From: Deefgea salmonis
GTDB taxonomy: Bacteria > Pseudomonadota > Gammaproteobacteria > Burkholderiales > Chitinibacteraceae
Assembly (NCBI RefSeq): GCF_020531905.1
Contig: NZ_JAJAWG010000009.1
Coordinates: forward strand, 26,682-90,681
DNA length: 64,000 nt
Reading direction: 5' to 3'
Made by a program: the position numbers and the translations under genes
Notes under the pieces: generated by a model
Told to the model about the DNA's origin: nothing
The model's input: only the letters and a program-made list of their open reading frames with translations
The model's database searches: none
In this document: one piece after another, positions 24,395-34,162 of the stretch
Position numbering within the stretch: position 1 is the stretch's first letter
Layout of the letters: every line of letters begins with the position of its first letter

Positions 24395-26011
24395 ATGAAA
24401 ATCATACACAAACTGATCCTATTGACTGCCACCCCAGTGCTGGCACTCCTACTTATCACAGGGATAAATTATCAGCAGCTCAATAAAATCAACAACGCCA
24501 GCCATGAAGTAACCGATAACATCGTACCTTCGATCAATCTACTGGCGAATATCACGGACCAATTTTCGAGCTTACGTCGAGATTATCTATTGCATATTTT
24601 GGAGGCGGATAGCCAAAAGAAAAATGAAATCGAGCAGTCGTTCAAAGCACAAGTCAGTGAAATTCAAAACGACCTACAAAAGTATGAAGCGCTGCTTTAC
24701 GATGATACCGACCGAACCAACTTCGCTAACATCAAAAATGAGTTCAATGCTTGGCTACCTGTCACTGGGCCTGTTTTTAAAAGCTCGCACGAGAATAACA
24801 CGACCGCAGCGATGCTACTGATCACTCAAACCGCAGCACCGCAAGCCAAAAAGGTGGCAGCCGCATTGCAAAAAGCCGAGGATTACAATACTGAACTCAC
24901 GCAAAAAATGCGCGCCGACGTTAACAATGCAATTAGTAGCTCTGTCAGCATGGGCGTGACTTTAGGGCTACTGGCCATTGCCTTACTCTGTGTATTAAGT
25001 TTGATTATTGCTCGCAGCATTAGCGGGCCCTTAAATAAAATGCAAAATTTTATTGTTGAGCTGAGTACCCGCTTTGATTTTACCAAACGGATTGATGTGC
25101 ATAGCAATGATGAGATTGGGGTTTCTTTAGTTGCACTCAACGGCCTACTCGATACCTTGCAAGCAAGTTTAAAAAAACTAGCTCACGTTGGCAGTCAAGT
25201 TGGGGTCTGTGTGAATGGCTTATCGAGCTCAAGCTCAGAGCTGTCTAGCGCCTCACGCGGTGTGAGTGAATCAGCGTCGAGCATGGCCGCCGGTGTTGAG
25301 CAAGTGACGGTGAGTGTGACGCATGTAGCCGATCGAGCGCAGCAATGCGATGTCACCGCACGCGAAGCGGGTCGTTTAGCAGGGACTGGCGGACAAGTGA
25401 TTGACAATACCATTACCAGCATTAACCAAATCGCCGATCAAGTGCGCCAATCTGCCGAGCAAATTGAAAACTTAAAAGATCGTACCAACAGCATTACCTC
25501 CGTGGTGAATGTCATCAAAGACATTGCCGATCAAACCAATTTGCTAGCCTTAAATGCCGCAATCGAAGCGGCGCGTGCCGGTGAGCTTGGACGGGGTTTT
25601 GCGGTGGTGGCCGATGAAGTACGCAAATTGGCAGAACGCACCTCAAGCTCAACGCAAGAAATCACCACCATGGTCGCGGATATTCAAAACGAGGCCAATC
25701 ACACCGTGCAAACCATGCAGCAAACCGTGCGCCAAGTGGATAATGGCGTCAGTATGGCGCATGAGGCCAGTACGGCGATTAGCAATATTCGCAAAAGCGC
25801 CGATGATGTTGTGGCGCAAGTAAGTGAAATCTCTAGCTCGATGCGTGAGCAAAGCACCGCCAGCGCAATGATGGCGCAGCAGGTCGAACGCGTGGCACAA
25901 ATGAGTGAAGAAAGTAGCAGTGTGGCCGAACAAACAGCGTCTGAAGGTGGCCGTTTAAAACGCCTTGGCAACGAGCTGGATGAGGCGATTTCTCGCTATA
26001 AAGTGCAATAA
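24395..26011 (+). CDS. Methyl-accepting chemotaxis protein
   Basis: 538 residues. An N-terminal membrane helix, a periplasmic four-helix-bundle sensor (about 30-185), a second membrane helix (185-210), a HAMP linker (about 210-265) and a cytoplasmic signalling domain with the highly conserved hairpin tip around [20 protein letters not shown]. It relays ligand signals to CheA/CheW. There is no C-terminal NWETF-type CheR tether. Transcribed alone, followed by a terminator. Confidence 0.95.
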   Translation: MKIIHKLILLTATPVLALLLITGINYQQLNKINNASHEVTDNIVPSINLLANITDQFSSLRRDYLLHILEADSQKKNEIEQSFKAQVSEIQNDLQKYEALLYDDTDRTNFANIKNEFNAWLPVTGPVFKSSHENNTTAAMLLITQTAAPQAKKVAAALQKAEDYNTELTQKMRADVNNAISSSVSMGVTLGLLAIALLCVLSLIIARSISGPLNKMQNFIVELSTRFDFTKRIDVHSNDEIGVSLVALNGLLDTLQASLKKLAHVGSQVGVCVNGLSSSSSELSSASRGVSESASSMAAGVEQVTVSVTHVADRAQQCDVTAREAGRLAGTGGQVIDNTITSINQIADQVRQSAEQIENLKDRTNSITSVVNVIKDIADQTNLLALNAAIEAARAGELGRGFAVVADEVRKLAERTSSSTQEITTMVADIQNEANHTVQTMQQTVRQVDNGVSMAHEASTAISNIRKSADDVVAQVSEISSSMREQSTASAMMAQQVERVAQMSEESSSVAEQTASEGGRLKRLGNELDEAISRYKVQ

Positions 26012-26358
26012 GCACTGCAATCTTACAACGGCTGAGTTTGCAATGGCATACTCAGCCGTTTTCACGTTCTATTTTGGCAATTATTTGTTACTACTTAATC
26101 GCACAAGAAAGCACTCAAGCCGCAGACTCGACCTCGAGTACGGCGAGGTGAGCAGCCTTTTGCTGAACGACTATTACTGAACGACTAAAGTAATCCATTC
26201 AATTTAAAATGACGCAATTTGCTGCATTTTTGTCGCTCAATTGTGCTTGATCCTCACTTAGATTTATTTTTGTGATCTTGGCAAATGATGCAACTTATTT
26301 TGGATGTTTTAATCCAATACCCATTAGAATTCACAAATTAATGACGACAGGTGCAGTG
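26012..26358. other. Intergenic region between the chemoreceptor and TerC genes
   Basis: 347 bases. It holds the chemoreceptor terminator and, at 26163-26187, two direct copies of CTGAACGACTA spaced by three bases. The rest is AT-rich leader of the TerC gene. I looked for the Mn riboswitch often found before TerC/Alx genes and did not see its GGGGAG core. Confidence 0.5.
26027..26064 (+). terminator. Terminator of the chemoreceptor gene
   Basis: A perfect 11-bp stem (AACGGCTGAGT / ACTCAGCCGTT) with a 12-base loop followed by a short T-rich stretch. Confidence 0.75.
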
Positions 26359-27351
26359 ATGGATATTTTAATGAATTTATGGGTCGGCTACCCCGTTTGG
26401 GTTTGGTTGATGTTTTTTGTGGTGGTAATTTCTTTATTGGCATTTGATTTAGGTGTATTGCAAAAAGACGATCACGAAATTAGTGTTAAAGAAAGTTTAA
26501 AACTTTCAGCAATGTATATTGCAATGGGCTTATTGTTTGGCGCTTGGTTATGGTGGTATCGCGGCGCAACGTCTGGTATGGAATACATTACCGGCTACTT
26601 AATTGAAAAATCACTGTCAATGGACAATGTTTTTGTCATTGCGTTGATTTTTACTAGCCTTGGCGTGCCACGAATTTACCAACATCGGGTGTTATTTTGG
26701 GGGATTCTCGGCGCCATCGTGATGCGCGGTGTGATGATTAGCGTCGGGGCGGTCTTGGTTTCTGAATACCAATGGATCTTAATGATCTTTGGTGCGTTCT
26801 TGATTGTGACCGGGATTAAAATGCTGTTTGCCGATGATGAACATGGCAAATTAGAAGACAATGGGTTTTATAAATGGCTACGTAAGCACATGCGCTTTAC
26901 GTCTGCGATTCATGGCAACCTGTTTTGGGTGCGCGGCGAGCAACATGGTTTGGCCAAAGGCTGGTGGGCAACACCGTTATTCTTGTGCTTGATCTTGGTC
27001 GAAACCGCGGACTTGGTGTTTGCTGTGGATAGTATTCCGGCGATTTTTGCCATTACGCAAGACCCGTTTATTGTCTACACCTCGAATATTTTTGCCATTT
27101 TAGGTCTGCGCGCATTGTATTTTGCTTTGGCGGCAATGGTGCATCGCTTCCATTATCTAAAATATGCCTTGGCAGTGGTGCTGGTGTTTATCGGGATCAA
27201 AGTCGGTTTGGTGTATCTGAACGATATTCAATTGGTGGCGTTTAAGATTCCAACTTTGGTGTCTTTGGTGGTCACTTTTGGCTTATTGCTCTCTGGTGTC
27301 TTGTACTCGCTGTGGAAAACCCGCGACGAGCCGAATGATTCAACAAAATAA
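26359..27351 (+). CDS. TerC/Alx-family integral membrane protein
   Basis: 330 residues from the ATG at 26359, which has AGGTG upstream; ATGs at 26341 and earlier are less likely. About nine membrane helices. TerC signatures are visible: EKSLSMDNVFVIALIFTSL (the acidic SMDN membrane motif) and ETADLVFAVDSIPAIFAIT. The family includes Alx, a manganese exporter, and TerC proteins proposed to metallate exported proteins. Followed by a terminator and then a globin and a second TerC-superfamily gene, an arrangement noted in the findings. Confidence 0.92.
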   Translation: MDILMNLWVGYPVWVWLMFFVVVISLLAFDLGVLQKDDHEISVKESLKLSAMYIAMGLLFGAWLWWYRGATSGMEYITGYLIEKSLSMDNVFVIALIFTSLGVPRIYQHRVLFWGILGAIVMRGVMISVGAVLVSEYQWILMIFGAFLIVTGIKMLFADDEHGKLEDNGFYKWLRKHMRFTSAIHGNLFWVRGEQHGLAKGWWATPLFLCLILVETADLVFAVDSIPAIFAITQDPFIVYTSNIFAILGLRALYFALAAMVHRFHYLKYALAVVLVFIGIKVGLVYLNDIQLVAFKIPTLVSLVVTFGLLLSGVLYSLWKTRDEPNDSTK

Positions 27352-27372
27352 TTAACGCAGTACTTTATTCTC

Positions 27373-27398
27373 AACCCCGCTGATGCGGGGTTTTTTAT
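27373..27398 (+). terminator. Terminator of the TerC gene
   Basis: An 8-bp stem AACCCCGC / GCGGGGTT with a TGAT loop followed by TTTTATTA, 21 bases past the stop. Confidence 0.9.
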
Positions 27399-27481
27399 TA
27401 TCCTGACAAAAACCATCGATCAGCTTTCTAATTAATACAAGCATCAAGCAACTAAAGTAAAGCTTCCCAAAGGAACACGCC

Positions 27482-27892
27482 ATGTCATTGACCCCGAAAC
27501 AGATTCATTTGGTACAAGACAGCTTTGCCAAAGTGGAGCCCATTGCCGATCAAGCGGCGGTTATTTTCTATCAGCAGCTGTTTGCTATTGATCCTTCTTT
27601 GCAAAACATGTTTAAACACGACATGAAAGCGCAAGGAAAAATGCTAATGAGTACACTCAAGCTCGCAGTGGGCAGCCTGAATAATTTACCTAAACTAATT
27701 CCAGTATTAGAAAAACTGGCGGTACGCCATCTTGACTATGGCGTTAAAAATGAGCATTACACCCTGGTTGGCAATGCCTTGTTAAGAACGCTCAAGATTG
27801 GTTTGGGCGATGCTTTTAATGATGAAACGCGTGAAGCATGGTCGGCAACCTACCGTTTAATGGCTAAAGTCATGAAAACCGCCACGGTTTAA
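27482..27892 (+). CDS. Single-domain globin (Vitreoscilla-type hemoglobin-like)
   Basis: 136 residues, the length of a single globin domain with no reductase attached. It resembles the N-terminal domain of flavohemoglobins and VHb: MSLTPKQIHLVQDSFAKV, IFYQQLFAIDPSLQNMF, and the proximal histidine in KLAVRHLDYGV, with a Tyr in the B-helix region. Likely roles are oxygen binding or NO handling. The stop overlaps that of the convergent DUF475 gene by 4 bases. Confidence 0.9.
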   Translation: MSLTPKQIHLVQDSFAKVEPIADQAAVIFYQQLFAIDPSLQNMFKHDMKAQGKMLMSTLKLAVGSLNNLPKLIPVLEKLAVRHLDYGVKNEHYTLVGNALLRTLKIGLGDAFNDETREAWSATYRLMAKVMKTATV

Positions 27893-28947
27893 TCTGGTTT
27901 CGCTGAGATTTGCAAGGCCGGGCGAATCAACCAAGAGTGAATCGCCGCCAATAAAATCAAACACGCCGCCACGCCGCCCGTCACAACCTCAGGAATATGA
28001 AACCGAGCCGCCAAGAGCATGACCGCAGCCAGAGCACCAATGGCCCAAAATGCGCCATGCTCCAGATATTTAAACGCATTGAGCGTGCCCTTCTCCACCA
28101 ATAGCAAAGTAAAACTACGCACAAACATGGCACCAATACCCAGCCCAATCGCAATCAAAAAGATATTGGTGGTTAATGCAAATGCACCTAAAACGCCATC
28201 AAATGAGAAAGAAGCATCGAGCACTTCCAGATAGATAAATCCAGCTAGGCCGGTTTTTGCTGCAGCGCCTTCATCACCGATCAGCGCTCCCAAACCATCG
28301 ACCAACATAAAAATAATCATTCCCCAAATACCAGCGACTAAAAACCGATAGGCTTCAGCCACGGGCAAGGATCCCGCCAATACAATCAGTAATAATAAGC
28401 ACAATAATAATGCCGCCAAATCTAACTTACCCAGCTTGGCTAAAAGTGGCTCTATCGGCCGCAGCCAATGAGTGTCTTTTTTTGAATCAATAAAAAAATT
28501 CAAAAATACCAGTAGTAAAAAAGTCCCTCCAAAAGCTGAGACCTCAATATGCGCTGAAGTTAAAATTTCAGCGTAGCGATGCGGTGCCGCAATGGCCATC
28601 GACAACACATCATTGGCCGGCCACAGCCCTGAGCTCAAATAATGCCATAGCGCCATTGGCCCCGGTAATGGTGGCATTTGGGCAATCACCGCCACAATCA
28701 GCAAGGGAAACAGCACCCTCATTCCAAATACCGCGATGAGCATACCCCACAGCAAAAAGCGTTTTCGCCACTTTTCGTCCCAATGCTGAAGTACCGAGGC
28801 ATTCACCACGGCATTATCAAAGCTTAAACTGGTTTCTAATAGGGCCAAATTAAAAGCAATCCACAAGCCGCCCCAGCCCGCAATGAACCATGCGCCAATC
28901 AACCCAATCAGGGTCACGATCAATGAACTGTGGAAATAGCGAATCAT
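27889..28947 (-). CDS. DUF475 (TerC-superfamily) integral membrane protein
   Basis: 352 residues, about nine membrane helices. The family resembles TerC: LALLETSLSFDNAVVNASVL and EVLDASFSFDGVLGAFALT carry the paired membrane Asp residues expected of a metal-ion transporter or metallation factor. It converges on the globin gene, so two different TerC-superfamily proteins lie within 2.6 kb. Substrate unknown. Confidence 0.88.
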   Translation of the reverse strand: MIRYFHSSLIVTLIGLIGAWFIAGWGGLWIAFNLALLETSLSFDNAVVNASVLQHWDEKWRKRFLLWGMLIAVFGMRVLFPLLIVAVIAQMPPLPGPMALWHYLSSGLWPANDVLSMAIAAPHRYAEILTSAHIEVSAFGGTFLLLVFLNFFIDSKKDTHWLRPIEPLLAKLGKLDLAALLLCLLLLIVLAGSLPVAEAYRFLVAGIWGMIIFMLVDGLGALIGDEGAAAKTGLAGFIYLEVLDASFSFDGVLGAFALTTNIFLIAIGLGIGAMFVRSFTLLLVEKGTLNAFKYLEHGAFWAIGALAAVMLLAARFHIPEVVTGGVAACLILLAAIHSWLIRPALQISAKPD

Positions 28948-29165
28948 AAAATGCCTCGATTAGATTTGTCTTATTATGCCGCACTTTAGGCCGCACAATA
29001 AAATCACGGCGCCGGCGATAAAAATCCAGCTTTTTTCCACAAAAAAACTGTGAAATATCAATTCAGCAGCCACTAGATAGCGACTGACTCTTGGTCTCAA
29101 GAGTGTGAAAGCCTATACTCTTACCTATTGATTTTGTCTTTGGCTCACTGCCCCGGAGTTTCCTA

Positions 29166-30026
29166 ATGAGCAATCCTTACCTCGCGCTGGTTGAAGCGCA
29201 CAATGCTTTATTACAAAAAACAGATGCCCCTTTATTCGCCAATTTAGATACCTTGGGACATAGCCCAAAAGCGGCATTGGCTGCCGATGCCCCTGTCGTG
29301 ATGATTTTTGCGCCGCATCCTGACGATGAATGCATTATCGGCGCGCTGCCACTCCGCTTGGGCCGCGAAGCGGGCTTTCGCGTAATGAACGTAGCTGTTT
29401 CTCAAGGCTCTAGTCTAAAACGTCAGCCTGAGCGCTGGGTTGAAGTTAAAAATGCCTGTGATTACCTCGGTTGGGATTTACTTGAGACCATTCCTGGTGG
29501 TTTGATGGATGTGAACTGCAAAACCCGCGACAACAACCCAAGTGCGTGGGCTGAAAAAGTCGCCGTGATTCGCCAATTGATCGAGCAATACCAGCCACAG
29601 GTCGTGGTGTTCCCACATAATAACGATTACCACTCTGCGCATATCGGCACACATTACTTGCTGATGGATGCACTCAAAGCGGCTCAGCACGCTTGCACCG
29701 TGGTGCAAAGTGAATTTTGGCGTCAGATGGAAGCGCCAAACGCTTTAATCGCAAGCAGCCAGCAAGACACGGCCGATCTCATCGCCGCACTCGCTTGCCA
29801 CGTAGAAGAAGTTCGTCGCAATCCATATCATTTACGTTTGACTGGCTGGATGGCCGATAACGTTCGCCGTGGCGCTGAAGTCTGTGGTGGTCAAGGTGCT
29901 GCTGCACCAACTTTCTCATTTGGCACGATTTATCACATTAGTCGTTTTGATGGTCAGCAATTGCTCGCAACAGATCAAAAATTCACCCTGAGTGAGAGCG
30001 ATGAGATCCAAGCGATTTTAGCTTAA
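29166..30026 (+). CDS. PIG-L/LmbE-family deacetylase
   Basis: 286 residues. The zinc motif PHPDDE lies at about residues 50-55 (IFAPHPDDECIIGALPLRLG), and a second histidine motif, NDYHSAHIGTHYL, lies downstream. Family members deacetylate N-acetylglucosaminyl compounds, for example in glycolipid or thiol biosynthesis; the substrate here cannot be told. No signal peptide. Followed by a terminator. Confidence 0.9.
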   Translation: MSNPYLALVEAHNALLQKTDAPLFANLDTLGHSPKAALAADAPVVMIFAPHPDDECIIGALPLRLGREAGFRVMNVAVSQGSSLKRQPERWVEVKNACDYLGWDLLETIPGGLMDVNCKTRDNNPSAWAEKVAVIRQLIEQYQPQVVVFPHNNDYHSAHIGTHYLLMDALKAAQHACTVVQSEFWRQMEAPNALIASSQQDTADLIAALACHVEEVRRNPYHLRLTGWMADNVRRGAEVCGGQGAAAPTFSFGTIYHISRFDGQQLLATDQKFTLSESDEIQAILA

Positions 30027-30040
30027 ACTCCCCGAAAAAG

Positions 30041-30066
30041 CCGCAGCCAAACACTGCGGTTTTTTT
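30041..30066 (+). terminator. Terminator of the PIG-L deacetylase gene
   Basis: CCGCAG / CTGCGG stem of 6 bp, preceded by AAAAAG, with a run of seven T residues. Confidence 0.88.
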
Positions 30067-30094
30067 GGCATTTGATATGGATAAATAGATCGCC

Positions 30095-30439
30095 ATGGAA
30101 CTCACATTACATACCCTAGCGACAGGCGTTGAATACCTAGGGATCGCTATTTTATTACTCTCAACCTTACTCGGTTTGGGCTTTTTTTTGCGTGATGTTT
30201 ACCGGCGGAACACCATGGATGTCGCTTACAATGCGCTGCGTGAACAACTGGGCAAGGGCATTTTATTAAGCTTAGAATTCCTTATTATCAGCGATATTAT
30301 TTACACCATCGCGATTGAATTGACGGTGAATAACTTACTCAAATTAGGCTTAGTTGTACTCATCCGCACCTTTCTGAGCTTCACAATGGAGCTTGAACTG
30401 TCTGGCCGCTGGCCGTGGCAAAAAAACAATAAAATGTAG
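30095..30439 (+). CDS. DUF1622 membrane protein
   Basis: 114 residues with three membrane helices. It matches the DUF1622 pattern: a first helix, then FLRDVYRRNTMDVAYNALREQLGKGILLSLEFLIISDIIYTI and a third helix with IRTFLSFTMELELSGRWPWQ at the end. Function unknown. It starts 29 bases after the PIG-L terminator. Confidence 0.85.
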   Translation: MELTLHTLATGVEYLGIAILLLSTLLGLGFFLRDVYRRNTMDVAYNALREQLGKGILLSLEFLIISDIIYTIAIELTVNNLLKLGLVVLIRTFLSFTMELELSGRWPWQKNNKM

Positions 30440-30827
30440 CTTAATCATCCCAAACTGAATGATGCCCATACCAGCTGGCAGCGGGTCAATCACACGTTAG
30501 CGCCTCAGCCATCACCGCTCATTTTACCAAGCTAGACGCCCTCTCCCTAGATACGCCTGATACCCAAGCGGCAAAAGCGATTAATGGGCATTGACTACGC
30601 CAACATTTCTTTCTATAAACGAAAGATTGAAATGGCGTTTTAAACAGGGAGTAACATGAAATCAGTGCTGGTTTTGATGCTTTGCTTCGCGGCAACCATC
30701 GGCAGTGCGGCGCTATTAACGCCGCGGCCCCTATCGAGCAAGCCCAGTGCCTCACAGGCTTTATGCCAACCGAGCGACTCCGTCAAATGTTGCTGGCAGC
30801 ATTTAGAGTATCGCAGCTATTAGCCAA
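30440..30827 (+). pseudogene. Decayed coding remnants
   Basis: No intact gene. Protein-like segments follow one another in shifting frames: NHPKLNDAHTSWQRVNHTLA, then AITAHFTKLDALSLDTPDTQ, then MGIDYANISFYKRKIEMAF ending in a TAA at 30643-30645. Eleven bases on, an ATG at 30656 behind GGGAG opens a signal-peptide-like MKSVLVLMLCFAATIGSA that stops after 55 codons; in another frame the similarity-like text continues as APIEQAQCLTGFMPTERLRQ. I read this as the tail of one gene and the head of a second, both broken by small shifts. The original families are not recognised. The remnant ends at the convergent exonuclease gene. Confidence 0.45.
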
Positions 30828-32267
30828 TCAGCTCGCCAAACTAGCCCAATCGAGTACGATGGTTTTGGTTTTTTTAAGCTCAGAGCGAATCAACTTCGCC
30901 ATATCAACATCAAATGCAGGTCGTTCTGCCGCCAACAATGCCGTCAATTGATCAAGATGATCAATGGTTCCCAAATAACACCAATGATCCAATACATGCC
31001 AAACAGTCGACCACTCCGGTCCCTCGGCAATGGCCACTGCGCCGGCATAAGGCCATGCGGCTAATCGATGCTTGGCCAATGCCGCCAGTAAACGTCCATT
31101 GTGCAGCCCCATTGGTTCGCGGCCAATGCAAGCGCCACGACAATCGCCTTGCAAGTGCGCCTGACAGGGTGAGCCGTCTTTTTTAGCGGCTTCCAATCCT
31201 AAAGCTTGTCGGCATAAGCCTTGCGCTTTAATGATTCGATTCATGATATTTTGCGCTTCGCGGGCGCCGCGAAATGGGCCAAACAATTCTCCGCTGGCTT
31301 GACTTAATGCTGTCAAAGCAATCAATTGAGGTTGCAACGGCAATATGGCTTCGCCACGCACTGCTTTGGGCAACTCAATCTGCCATAGCGACTGAGTTTG
31401 ATCTGTTTTATGCCGTATGGATGAGTTCATTCTTGGCCGCAAGGTTTGAATCAATTGCCGCTCAAGCAAGGTATTGCCTAGCTCTCCGGCGGTTTCAATC
31501 CAAGCAATTCGACGTAGATCACGCGCCAGATAAGCTGCTGGGCCTTCATTGGCTTTTTTGCCAAAATGCTGCAAGACCCGACGGCGTAGATTCATACTGC
31601 TACCCACCCACAAGGCTTCGTCTTGCTCACCATAAAAAATATATACGCCTGCGATGTCGGGTAGATCGTCGATAACCGACTCAGGAATTTGACTGGGTAG
31701 CGCCGGTGGCCGAATCAGTTCATTAATCGCCGCCGTGACGCGCTCCGCGCCTAAATCTAGCACTGCCGCTTGCAAGAATTGATAAATCAACTGCGCATCG
31801 GTCAAAGCACGATGCCGCTCGCCGCTATATTGCAAATCATGCCGCGCAATTAAGGCGTCCAAACTGTGTTTGTATTCGTCTGGGTAAAGTTTGCGCGAAA
31901 GTTGCACAGTGCATAGCACTTGACCACGAAATGCCCGCCCGCAACGCTTAAATTCATTACGCAAAAAGGTGTAATCAAATCGGGCATTGTGCGCGACAAA
32001 AATTCGATGATGCAGCTTATCGAGCACCTCATCGGCTAAGTCTGCAAATACTGGCGCATCGGCCACCATCGCGTCATCAATGCCCGTTAAATGCTGAATA
32101 AATGGGGGTATTGCTTGGCAAGGATTAACCAATGTAGACCATGGAGATATACCCATTGAATCAACTTGAATTAAACCAATTTCAGTAATTCGATCACTCG
32201 AAGGGTTGGCACCCGTTGTTTCCAAATCAAGCAACACCAGCGGCGCGGGATAAAACGGATGCGTCAT
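30828..32267 (-). CDS. DnaQ-like 3'-5' exonuclease fused to a GIY-YIG (UvrC N-terminal/Cho-like) domain
   Basis: 479 residues. Residues 10-180 are a DEDDh exonuclease (VLLDLETTGANP, HNARFDYTFLRNEF, HRALTDAQLIYQF), resembling PolC/DnaQ proofreading domains. Residues 205-285 are a GIY-YIG nuclease (GVYIFYGEQDEALWVGSSMNLRRRVLQHF, ending LLERQLIQTLRP), and the remainder resembles the Cho-type extension with a cysteine set (GLCRQALGL, SPCQAHLQGDCRGACIGREP). The pairing is known in proteobacteria and suggests a DNA-repair nuclease making paired incisions and trimming. No partner is adjacent. A 49-bp motif copy lies inside the exonuclease part. Confidence 0.9.
   Translation of the reverse strand: MTHPFYPAPLVLLDLETTGANPSSDRITEIGLIQVDSMGISPWSTLVNPCQAIPPFIQHLTGIDDAMVADAPVFADLADEVLDKLHHRIFVAHNARFDYTFLRNEFKRCGRAFRGQVLCTVQLSRKLYPDEYKHSLDALIARHDLQYSGERHRALTDAQLIYQFLQAAVLDLGAERVTAAINELIRPPALPSQIPESVIDDLPDIAGVYIFYGEQDEALWVGSSMNLRRRVLQHFGKKANEGPAAYLARDLRRIAWIETAGELGNTLLERQLIQTLRPRMNSSIRHKTDQTQSLWQIELPKAVRGEAILPLQPQLIALTALSQASGELFGPFRGAREAQNIMNRIIKAQGLCRQALGLEAAKKDGSPCQAHLQGDCRGACIGREPMGLHNGRLLAALAKHRLAAWPYAGAVAIAEGPEWSTVWHVLDHWCYLGTIDHLDQLTALLAAERPAFDVDMAKLIRSELKKTKTIVLDWASLAS
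32106..32154. repeat. 49-bp GTAT-N37-ATAC motif inside the exonuclease/GIY-YIG gene
   Basis: Both ends are perfect: GGGTAT at 32106-32111 and ATACCC at 32149-32154. The left end reads GGGTATTGCTTGG, shared with the copy at 51729. The protein aligns normally through this stretch, so it does not look like an insertion. Confidence 0.55.
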
Positions 32268-32408
32268 ACGTCAGCTCAATAAATAAAATATCAATCAATG
32301 CCCGCAGCAAGATATTGCGCGAGCCATAAAACCAAAAAGCTTGGAATGCCTCAGCCCGGTAGGCCAAAGTCAATCCAAGCTAGGTGCATATTTTTACTGC
32401 GTTTACGG

Positions 32409-33347
32409 CTATTTCTTTACGAATCGGAAGCACTGATGAATGCGCTTATTGCGAAAATCTTCAGGGATCGATGCTGCCGTTAGATTTTCGCTACGATCAA
32501 CAAACATTGGATCTAATTCAAAGCTACGTAAATTATTCGAAAAATACAATACGCCGCCCGGTGCCAACATCGCCATACAAGATTCAATTAAATAAGCATG
32601 GTCACGTTGCACATCAAGCACACCGAGCATTTTTTTTGAATTAGAAAAACTCGGCGGATCCATCACGATCAAATCATATTTTTGTGGGCTACACGTCGCT
32701 TCACGCAAAAACTCAAACACATCAGCACGCACTCGCTGATGATTGATTTCATTCATGCCGTTCAGCGCAAAGTTGCGCCCAGCCCAATCCAAATAGGTAT
32801 TAGACAAATCCACCGTTAAGGTCGACACCGCGCCACCCGCAGCGGCGTACACACTAAACGCGCCGGTATAGCTAAATAAATTAAGGAATCGTTTGCCCTT
32901 CGCTTCCATCATGACGCGTTTACGCGTATTGCGATGGTCTAAAAACAGGCCAGTATCGAGATAAGCCTCAAGGTTCACTTCAAATTTTAAGCCGTTCTCT
33001 TCAACAACAAAAAATTCGCCCGCGCCTTCGGCTTTTTCGTATTGAGTCAGCCCTTTCATTCGTTTGCGAATTTTGAGCGCCACTTGCTCAAGCGGAATGC
33101 CAAACACCTCGGCCGTTGCCGCATGGACTTCGTCGACCCAGGCTGAATACGCCTCGTCAGTTTCCATCCAGCCGGTATCGTATTCTTGTAAATGAACACG
33201 GTCGCCATACACATCAACAATCATTGGAAATTCAGGCACATCACGATCATAAATGCGATAGCAAGTCAGCCCCTGACGGCGCGCCCATTTACCCCAATGG
33301 CGCATATTTTTAGTGAGACGATTTTTATAACTGGAGAGATCAGACAT
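32409..33347 (-). CDS. rlmK: 23S rRNA (guanine-N7) methyltransferase, RlmK domain as a separate protein
   Basis: 312 residues matching the C-terminal half of E. coli RlmKL (the RlmK part, which makes m7G2069): RLTKNMRHWGKWARRQG, CYRIYDRDVPEFP, VNLEAYLDTGLFLDHRNTRK, NLFSYTGAFSVYAA (SAM loop), TVDLSNTYLDWAGRNF, VMDPPSFSNSKKM and FSNNLRSFELD. In E. coli this domain is fused to RlmL; here it stands alone, and RlmL must be encoded elsewhere. Monocistronic between the exonuclease gene and coaD. Confidence 0.9.
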   Translation of the reverse strand: MSDLSSYKNRLTKNMRHWGKWARRQGLTCYRIYDRDVPEFPMIVDVYGDRVHLQEYDTGWMETDEAYSAWVDEVHAATAEVFGIPLEQVALKIRKRMKGLTQYEKAEGAGEFFVVEENGLKFEVNLEAYLDTGLFLDHRNTRKRVMMEAKGKRFLNLFSYTGAFSVYAAAGGAVSTLTVDLSNTYLDWAGRNFALNGMNEINHQRVRADVFEFLREATCSPQKYDLIVMDPPSFSNSKKMLGVLDVQRDHAYLIESCMAMLAPGGVLYFSNNLRSFELDPMFVDRSENLTAASIPEDFRNKRIHQCFRFVKK

Positions 33348-33434
33348 AGCAGCAACTGAAAAGCAAAAGCGTAGTTTAACAGCTCAGACCGATCTCGATG
33401 AGCTTAGTGGTATTTATTTCCACAAAATCAAGGT

Positions 33435-33920
33435 TTAACGGCCTGCCAGCAAACGCAAAAAGACCGGGTCAGGAACATATTGCTTAACGACATTTTCCCA
33501 GCCGGTCGGGCCAACTAAACCCTTCACCATCGTCGAGCTGATTTCGGCGATCTCACGCGGTGGCATCAAAAAGACCGTATCAATGTGTGGCGCTAGATCA
33601 GCATTCACATAGCGCATTTTACGTTCAAATTCATAATCAGCCGCTTCACGAATCCCGCGCAAAATAAATTGCGCGCCCTGCTCGCGCGCATAATCAACTA
33701 AAAAACGATTTTCAAAGGTTTCAACGCGTAAATTAGGCCATTGATTGGTGGTTTCGCGCAGCATCGCCACACGATCTTCAACGCTAAACGTGTAACGTTT
33801 ATCGGGATTTTCACCAATGGCGACAATCATTTCGTCAAATAATTTAACGCCATGTTCGATCATCCATAAATGCCCCTTTGTTACCGGGTCAAAACTACCT
33901 GCGTAAACGGCACGCCGCAT
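33435..33920 (-). CDS. coaD: Phosphopantetheine adenylyltransferase
   Basis: Penultimate step of coenzyme A synthesis, transferring AMP to 4'-phosphopantetheine. 161 residues from the ATG at 33920, the usual length; the longer reading to 33983 adds 21 residues absent from the family. Motifs: [12 protein letters not shown] (TxGH nucleotide site), [34 protein letters not shown]. Confidence 0.96.
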   Translation of the reverse strand: MRRAVYAGSFDPVTKGHLWMIEHGVKLFDEMIVAIGENPDKRYTFSVEDRVAMLRETTNQWPNLRVETFENRFLVDYAREQGAQFILRGIREAADYEFERKMRYVNADLAPHIDTVFLMPPREIAEISSTMVKGLVGPTGWENVVKQYVPDPVFLRLLAGR

Positions 33921-34162
33921 GACAACACTCCAAAACAACGGGACGCTTAAGGAATGGCGCAACCCAAAAAATAAAAGATTCAAACTATCCGCGCACAGTG
34001 CACTGCACCATTAACGTTATTCTAACTCAGTCACCGCCCCTAAAACGCTCAAATTGACGGTACTTCGTCGCATTACAACGCCGTATTCGCTGAATACTAT
34101 ACCATCAGCAAACAATAATTTAAGATGCTCGATAAAGAATGACACTTGGAGGGGAATAGGAC

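Noticed and set aside
26200..26358. Mn-sensing riboswitch before the TerC gene
   Set aside because: The conserved GGGGAG-type core is not present.
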